64,000 nt of DNA from Centroberyx gerrardi (taxonomy: Eukaryota; Chordata; Actinopteri; Beryciformes; Berycidae), in NCBI RefSeq assembly GCF_048128805.1, contig NC_135998.1, positions 7,337,156-7,401,155 of the forward strand, given 5' to 3'. Each line of letters starts with the position of its first letter. The first letter of the stretch is position 1. A program made the translations under genes and the position numbers. The notes under the pieces were generated by a model. It worked only from the letters and a program-made list of their open reading frames with translations, was not told the origin of the DNA and made no database searches. Of the stretch, positions 58,901 to 64,000 are shown in pieces.

Positions 58901-61900
58901 ATATAAATAAAGTCATCATTATTATTTTGCAGCCACTTGTCATGCAGTAATAAAGACGTCCATTAGATGACGCTCACCCTCTTTCTTCTCCTCAGGCATG
59001 ACAGTGTGGCACAGGGCCAGCAAGCGAAAGAAGGCCTGTGCCTCCAGATTTCCCTCTCTCACCGTCTCCACAAGACCGTGATCATGGAAGATGAACTTTG
59101 GATCAGCCAGCTCGTTCCAGGAGAAGTCCACTCTCTCTGTCTTCTGCGCAGGAGGAGTTAGGAGAAACAAGAGGAAGGAGTTTATTAACTGACACACACT
59201 TCTGTCAAATTAACAAAAACGTATAATCATGTATCACAGTGTTCTCCTCTCACCTCCGTTATTTCCACCCTTTCTCCAGAAAAGTCGAACAACTCCCCTG
59301 GATAACAGAGAAACGACACTCCGAAATCAGTCAGTAAGTTCAGCATTCAGCAGTTTTATGCCAGTGGGTCTCAACCTGGGGGTCAGGACGCCCCAGGGGG
59401 TCGAAAGATAATTTTTGGTGGTCACAATATGATTTATAGGATAGGAAAAAAGCATATTTCTCCTATAAAAATTCATTATCATGTCTATTTTTTCAGATTT
59501 TTCTCTTAATTTTTTCTTTTTTCTTGTGAAATACTGAGTAGTTTTGAGCCTCTAGGCCTCCTCTCATAATCAAATAAAGGCAAAATCATGCTTTGCTTCT
59601 TCTTTGCTTCATTTTATGGGGTCACAAGCCAAAAAGGTTGAGAACCGCTGTCTTACACATATAAGCAGAGCTTCTCACCGTATGACTTTCCGTTGATGGA
59701 GCACTTGTTGAAGCTCATGATGTTCTGCGTCAGCGTGCCGGTCTTGTCGCTGAAGATGTACTTGATCTGGCCCAGCTCCTCGTTCAGGGTGGTGGTCCTG
59801 GCCTGGGCCGGCGTGTCGTTCTTGGGGTAATACATCTTCCTGTCCCAGTCTATGTAGAAGCTGTTGCCCAGGCGGATGATTTCCACACTGACATCAACAC
59901 ACACAGAGAGATGAGATGGAGGAGTGTGACGAATGTGGGAGACAAAAAAAGAACAGCAGAGGAGAGGAAAGAAAGGTCCAAAAACACTAGTGAACTATTC
60001 ACACACATAACAGACAGAGAGACATACAGACTGAAATGAGATGTAATCTGTTAAACTACAGCTCCCTCAGTTCCATTATTGCTGTGCATTTTTAGACAGG
60101 AGATACGGGAGATTATCAGTTATTATTCTGAAAATCTGAAAGAAAAAAGAGCACTGGTTTGTAAATGTTTCATTTTTTTTTAGGATGTAACTAAATTCAA
60201 CAATGACATTAAATATGCAGTCAAGGCCTCGTGACCAACAGGTTTTTCTGGTAGCAATAGCATCAGCTACAGTATGTCATTTTGTTTTACTGGTGATTTA
60301 TGATGTAATTCCATAAAAAGGGAGCTGTAATTTAAAGTGCAATGAAGTTTAAAAAAAAAAAAAACACAAAAAGACAGAAAAGATTTTTCTAAACTACATT
60401 ACATAACGAAGACTAGTATAAAAACAGGTCCTCAGCTTAATGATATCCTTGATTTTCTTGTGCTTTTAAAATGTCCACACAAATAATGAAATCCTGCAGC
60501 TCAGGGAACATCATGCTCTCACCTGACGTAGAGCGAGATGGGCACCACAGTGTTGAGGATGATGACGTAGGACCAGAAGGTGAGGAAGGCGGAGAAGGCG
60601 GCGTTCACCCCGGGAGGACGAGGGAGGAAGGCGGTGAACACCGAGCCCTCCTTCACTTCCCAGATAGCGTTACCGACGGCCAGGATGGCGCACATGCAAG
60701 CCAGGAAGCCGAAGATCTGAGGAGGGACAGGAATGAGGAAGGTTAGGGATAGATAAAGGTGTCTCACCTCATTTATATCCTTAGTATGTAAAGAGTTTCA
60801 TTCCACTGGAGGTATTAAAGATTTTAAAAACCAGTCTGCTTCTACAAAATGATTCCTTGCATGAAGGTAATGCACATTATGGGTTTCTATTAATGTTATG
60901 AGTCGTCTTAAAGGTGCATTAAATAATCTCTATGACTTCGGTCGACCTGTATCGATGACCAGTAGGAATGGCAACAACCTTGAATGATGTTGGCTTGTAA
61001 TTGACAGAAATAATAAAGTCTAATTTTCACCATGAAGAGGAGTAGGGTAGCTAATTAAAGCAGAGATCCAATAGAAACGGCTAATGAAGGGGTGATAAGC
61101 AGGGGTGTAAAGAGTACTAAAACATCCTACTCAAGTAGAAGTACTCTTACTTTGGTGAAATTTTATTTAAGTAGAAGTAATCGTTAAGTCACTGGTATTG
61201 ATCAACAACCCTATCAACCATCTGCAGATATATTATGGTCATTTTGTGCTATAAGACTTGTACTTACTGCCCCTTTAAGACCATTGCTAACAAAATCCTT
61301 TGAGAATAGAATCACCTGTGTGTTTGAAATACTGACTGATGAATTACAGTTGGTATGTCAGGGTCACTCTGATTATTCTGCTGAAGCATGTGTGTGTGTG
61401 TGTGTGTGTGTGTTGGGGGGGGGGGGGGGGGGGGGGCATGCACATTAGACTCACACACAACACAAGCACGTTCATAAGGTGATCAATGCTGGTCCGTTTG
61501 AATATCGTCTTTCCACAGTTCTGCATCAGCTTGGTGTCAGGACCTGGAAAGGTTGAGTCTCATTCAGATTCAGTTCTGTGCACTGAGAGTTGAAACACAG
61601 AGAATCATGCAGGTGGCTACAGGAGGAGTCTGCAGGACCTGAAACCTTTTTTTGTTGAAGCCTGGATGCTTTAACACTGTCATCAATCTGTGTTCAATGC
61701 ATTCCAGGAGTTATTTTGTCATGAAGCGTTGTAATGTACCCACTTTCTCTCAACCTGCCTGAATTTCTACTTCAGTTAGTGATGTCCTACATTTCCCAGA
61801 ATGCCTTTTGAACAAAACCCGGAGAAAAAGGGTATGAACTTGTTTTTCAATCAGATTAGGGCATATGGCATATAAATATATCTATAGCTAGTCCCCCATA

Positions 61901-64000
61901 ACTATTTACCACGCCCCTTACTGAAAACGCAACCTGTCTTGTTGCTGCATTGCATTCTGGTCTATTGAGGCAACTGTCAGTAGAGAAACTGGTCTCTCTC
62001 CTCTTCTACAATGGATTTCTCCCTGTATGATTGTTGGACGTCTCTTGGTGCAAAATGGCGGCTCTAGAAAGAAGCCCTCGCTCTTTGATTCTGAGGGACT
62101 GACACCAAAACCTGATGTTTACTTGATGTTTTAGTAGCCTGGTAAGACCATCCTGATCACGTGACCTCACATTCTGTTTCGCTCCACGGGTCTGGACTTC
62201 TAGCCGCCCACATCGATTTCCTGAAATTACAATGTAACCGGGCCAATCAGGGACTGCGTCGTAGTTGATGACGTAACCGGGACAATCAGGGACTGCGTCG
62301 TAGTTGATGACGTGAAATACAGGCCGCTGCGTCTCCCGAAGCAACGAGCGGTAACGTTAACGTTAGTAGAGTAAACACAGCCATAAGTGCAGTTATTGCA
62401 GAAATAGACTCAATAACAACAATTAAACAAGAACAAGAGTATGCACTAGCGGAGTTTCTCGGCGGAAAAGACGTTTTCGCCATTCTTCCGACTGGATTTG
62501 AATTTGGATTCGCTGATTGGCTGAAGGAGTTTGTCTGTCAAGGCAAGTACTCCCGCCCACTGAAATCGATGTGGGCGGCTAGAAGTCCAGACTGATCCGT
62601 GGAGCGAAACAGAATGTGAGGTCACGTGATCAGGATGGTCTTACCAGGCTAATGTTTTAGATGGTGGAACATTTTCTGCTATCCAACTCCAGTGTAGCTG
62701 CTGGAAATATCTCAACTTGAGGTCACGTTGTCTATGTTTGGCCAGTTATCAGCGGGAATAACAACGAAACAACAACAAAATGGACTCCGAAATGCAAGTT
62801 ATATTTCCAATGGCTGTTTTTTTAAGTCTTAGTGTTTTAGGATGGGTTTTCCCTTTAACCAGCTGAATAGGCTGGTGCATTCAGAATTTCACTAAACAAT
62901 AATTTCTTATCAATCAAAAGTCCAAAGTTAGCATATGAGAGGCTAATTGAATACAGGTTGGGTAAGTGGGTAACAGAATTACTAGAAGCTAGTAGCTAGT
63001 AGCCAGTTGCTTTAATATAATAATAATTGATAATATTGATTACAAGCATTTCCATTCACCACACAGTGAGTTTACCTCCAAAGACGACCAGGCCGAAGCA
63101 CCACTCGGTGTTCCTCAGGGTGCAGCCTCTCAGCAGCACCTTGTCGTTGTCCAGTGAGTGGGTTTGTCCGTTCACAGTCAGGGTTCCTTTGAATTTGTCC
63201 AGGCGGTTGTTGGGAGGCTCACAGCGCACCTCACCTGGGACACAGATAGGTCCGGTGTCAGTGAAACAGTAAAAAATAATTCAACAGTTTAGGAAAAACT
63301 AAGGTGTCTATGGGAAAATCATACTTTTGATATGTTCAGGCATAAAAATCCAGGTCCAGGTGTGACTGTCACTCGCCTGATTGGTTGAGTTAAACCTCAA
63401 GGGGCGGAGCCAAAGAGCCACCTGATTGGCAAAGAAAATGGCAATAACTTTTTTTTATTCATCCATGATCATGGCATTCATGATGTTGGAAGGTCAGCAG
63501 CTAGCTAACTAGCTCACCTAGATAGCTATAGGTTAGTATGGCTAGTTTGAACTTGGAAGGTCAGCTAGCTAACTAGCTAACCTAGATAACTTTTTGTAGG
63601 TAGTAGCAGAGCGCTAGGCGTCAAAATACTAGCTTCCTCCTCTCTTACATATTTTCTTTTTCACTGGTCTTCAGTCTAATGTTACTTAGCCAGAAAAAAC
63701 TGTAGTTCTTGGCTCCGCCCACTGAGGTTTAAATCAACCAATCAGATTATTTCTGCTTCCAATAAATGTTTGTAGCTAAAACTGAAATCTGCAGTAAAAC
63801 AGGTAAATACAACAGAAATGAAATAGGTAAATAAGTCGCAATATCTAGACCAAAAATTAAATATAAATGTAAATGAAAACTTTTTTTTTTCCCAAAATGG
63901 TGGCTGGTGGAGAAAATGAACAGATTACATGAAAACTCAGGGTATCTCCTTAATGATATAGCAGCCACTTTCTTTCACTCTCTCACCATTGAAGCCAGCC
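45805..64000 (-). CDS. Phospholipid-transporting P4-ATPase, class I type 8B (partial, C-terminal ~995 residues)
   Basis: An ATP-driven lipid flippase that works with a CDC50 subunit. Twenty exons in transcript order: 63987-64000 (partial), 63076-63234, 61455-61543, 60523-60716, 59679-59887, 59254-59297, 58978-59143, 58122-58310, 57744-57859, 57125-57289, 56334-56445, 54808-54913, 53844-53994, 52288-52471, 51151-51374, 50522-50605, 49590-49835, 48810-48948, 47582-47712, 45805-46071. All junctions are in phase. Motifs: PISL in TM4, DKTGTLT phosphorylation site, 'SPDEGALV' and 'FCKGAD' in the nucleotide-binding domain, 'LTGDK', 'GDGANDVSM', and the membrane segments of the C-terminal half. About 200 N-terminal residues, including the actuator DGET motif and TM1-2, lie beyond the right edge. 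Sequence is closest by memory to ATP8B2/ATP8B4/ATP8B5 rather than ATP8B1; I do not assign a paralogue. No broken exon is seen, so the gene looks functional. Confidence 0.93.
46190..46240. repeat. (CTTAT)n microsatellite
   Basis: About nine pentamers in the last flippase intron. Confidence 0.85.
46881..47440. mobile_element. Candidate solo LTR in the last flippase intron
   Basis: An island of different composition (GC-rich middle) starts TGTAGCCAGGTGG and ends near 'gtgtctggctgctta', with a polyadenylation signal 'gaataaag' at about 47394, as in the R/U5 part of an LTR. No matching target duplication was found, so this is tentative. Confidence 0.35.
47582..48948 (-). CDS. Flippase exons 18-19 (last membrane segments)
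   Basis: Exons 48810-48948 and 47582-47712. They encode hydrophobic helices with '[19 protein letters not shown]' and '[19 protein letters not shown]', corresponding to TM9-TM10 of the P4 fold. The intron between them contains a fish repeat (48325-48665). Confidence 0.9.
48325..48665. repeat. Interspersed repeat with two related sub-units
   Basis: Two diverged ~120-bp copies of 'gtctgtcacacataatatct' ... 'acgaaacttcggggaatgat' ... 'gtttgtttaattgtctg' lie in tandem. This is a familiar fish intronic repeat type. Confidence 0.55.
49000..49072. repeat. (TG)n microsatellite next to flippase exon 18
   Basis: Lies about 50 bp upstream (minus strand sense) of the exon 18 acceptor. Confidence 0.9.
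49590..51374 (-). CDS. Flippase exons 15-17 (TM5-TM8 region)
   Basis: Exons 51151-51374, 50522-50605 and 49590-49835. They read '[12 protein letters not shown]', '[20 protein letters not shown]' (start of TM5), '[20 protein letters not shown]' and '[20 protein letters not shown]'. The 'QEG' and 'SYFRMC'-like motifs are hallmark P4-ATPase sequence. Confidence 0.92.
49838..50072. repeat. (GA)n purine tract adjoining the exon 17 acceptor
   Basis: About 235 bp almost purely purine on the plus strand, hence pyrimidine in the transcript, starting at the very acceptor of exon 17 ('ctgcag|GATGTG'). Confidence 0.9.
52288..52471 (-). CDS. Flippase exon 14 (hinge motif)
   Basis: Encodes '[13 protein letters not shown]', '[20 protein letters not shown]' and the Mg2+-binding P-domain motif [11 protein letters not shown] (GDGAND core at about 52304-52321). 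It ends in phase 1, matching exon 15. Confidence 0.93.
53844..54913 (-). CDS. Flippase exons 12-13
   Basis: Exons 54808-54913 and 53844-53994. They encode '[17 protein letters not shown]' (P domain) and a variable insert before '[10 protein letters not shown]'. The insert, including '[20 protein letters not shown]', diverges from the 8B members I remember. Confidence 0.88.
56334..57859 (-). CDS. Flippase exons 9-11 (nucleotide-binding domain)
   Basis: Exons 57744-57859, 57125-57289 and 56334-56445. They read '[16 protein letters not shown]' (ATP-binding Lys), '[16 protein letters not shown]', and '[16 protein letters not shown]' to '[11 protein letters not shown]'. The donor of exon 10 is GTCGGT, weaker than the consensus. 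Confidence 0.92.
58122..59297 (-). CDS. Flippase exons 6-8 (N domain start)
   Basis: Exons 59254-59297, 58978-59143 and 58122-58310. They encode '[11 protein letters not shown]', '[17 protein letters not shown]' and '[20 protein letters not shown]' to '[12 protein letters not shown]'. Exon 6 is only 44 nt. Confidence 0.92.
58312..58866. repeat. ~550-bp (GAGGA)n polypurine tract adjoining the exon 8 acceptor
   Basis: Imperfect GGAGA/AGAGG repeats with only scattered cytosines on the plus strand. In the transcript it is a pyrimidine tract ending at the acceptor 'ctggcag|GAGAGC'. Long open frames on both strands here are repeat artefacts. Confidence 0.9.
59362..59650. mobile_element. hAT (Charlie-like) MITE in flippase intron 5
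   Basis: Ends CAGTGGGTCTCAACCTGGGG and ...AAAAAGGTTGAGAACCGCTG are inverted repeats. The 289-bp body has no coding capacity. Flanks TTTTATGC and TCTTACAC match at five of eight positions, suggesting an eroded 8-bp duplication. Confidence 0.8.
59679..59887 (-). CDS. Flippase exon 5 (phosphorylation site)
   Basis: Carries the P-type ATPase signature DKTGTLT (59728-59748); the phosphorylated Asp codon is 59746-59748 on the minus strand. It is preceded by '[16 protein letters not shown]' and followed by '[17 protein letters not shown]'. Confidence 0.95.
60523..61543 (-). CDS. Flippase exons 3-4 (TM3-TM4)
   Basis: Exons 61455-61543 and 60523-60716. They encode '[18 protein letters not shown]', then hydrophobic TM3 ('[19 protein letters not shown]') and TM4 with the lipid-path motif PISL ('[12 protein letters not shown]'). 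Confidence 0.93.
61389..61437. repeat. (TG)n followed by a ~22-nt poly-G run
   Basis: A (TG)n stretch followed by an uninterrupted G run (about 61415-61436), 18 bp from the donor of flippase exon 3 in transcript orientation (poly-C in the RNA). The length is likely unreliable in an assembly. Confidence 0.85.
62135..62651. mobile_element. Inverted-repeat element with 9-bp TSD carrying a RecQ-like helicase fragment
   Basis: Terminal inverted repeats of 86 and 90 bp (62135-62220; 62562-62651) are nearly identical apart from a small indel. The 9-bp duplication ATGTTTTAG lies at 62126-62134 and 62652-62660. Inside are two direct copies of a 39-bp unit (about 62234-62311), then an open stretch reading '[19 protein letters not shown]' followed by 'AILPTGF', like the start of a RecQ-type helicase domain, cut just where the Walker A Lys-Ser should follow. 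Confidence 0.8.
63076..63234 (-). CDS. Flippase exon 2 (actuator domain end)
   Basis: Encodes '[18 protein letters not shown]' and '[20 protein letters not shown]', the strongly conserved P4 actuator-to-TM3 region. Confidence 0.95.
63987..64000 (-). CDS. Flippase exon 1 of the window (partial)
   Basis: The last 14 nt of an exon ('AGFN' plus one base), ending at a GTGAGA donor. The exon continues past the window. Its phase matches exon 2. Confidence 0.8.

Noticed and set aside
62286..62483. Minus-strand 65-codon frame
   Set aside because: It is the reverse of the helicase-like stretch in the inverted-repeat element; the plus-strand reading has the recognisable motif.

Overview
This is nuclear DNA of a ray-finned (teleost-type) fish. 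The evidence is vertebrate gene families with spliced exons obeying GT/AG rules and consistent phases, a fish-type HSP30 small heat-shock gene, dense (CA)n/(GA)n microsatellites, and fish-typical transposons (BEL/Pao LTR element, 5S-rRNA-derived SINE, hAT MITEs, Tc1 fragments, L2-type tails). No rRNA, tRNA or CRISPR locus was found.

Layout, left to right. 0.4-2.1 kb: a 53-bp minisatellite, then the single coding exon of a B3GNT2-like glycosyltransferase (+). 3.5-4.9 kb: an unrecognised minus-strand gene with four 'WEP' repeats. 5.1-6.3 kb: a non-autonomous hAT element with perfect 8-bp target duplications. 7.9-9.7 kb: four exons of an unrecognised coiled-coil protein. 10.4 kb: an orphan coiled-coil exon. 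11.2-11.8 kb: an HSP30-like small heat-shock gene preceded by two perfect heat-shock elements. 12.3-14.1 kb: a degenerate ~200-bp tandem array mixed with microsatellites. 14.5 kb: an orphan exon, possibly TIR-like. 15.0-24.4 kb: a three-level nest in which a hAT transposase pseudogene is split by a BEL/Pao retrotransposon, whose gag is split by a 5S-derived SINE. 24.4-28.1 kb: transposon fragments and minisatellites. 28.4-36.0 kb: a three-exon stbd1 gene (+) coding for a greatly enlarged, acidic glycogen-binding protein. 36-45 kb: gene-free DNA with several MITEs and duplicated segments. 45.8-64.0 kb: twenty exons (minus strand) of a class I type 8B P4-ATPase lipid flippase, running off the right edge so that roughly the first 200 residues are missing.

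The host genes look like unrelated neighbours: Golgi glycan extension (B3GNT2-like), stress chaperone (HSP30-like), glycogen tethering (STBD1) and aminophospholipid flipping (ATP8B). No shared pathway or operon-like unit is implied. The most unusual content is mobile: the nested transposons, two 9-bp-TSD inverted-repeat elements (one carrying a RecQ-helicase-like coding fragment), and an inverted-repeat element whose edge appears to coincide with the flippase stop codon. All calls are by eye; no database or alignment program was used.
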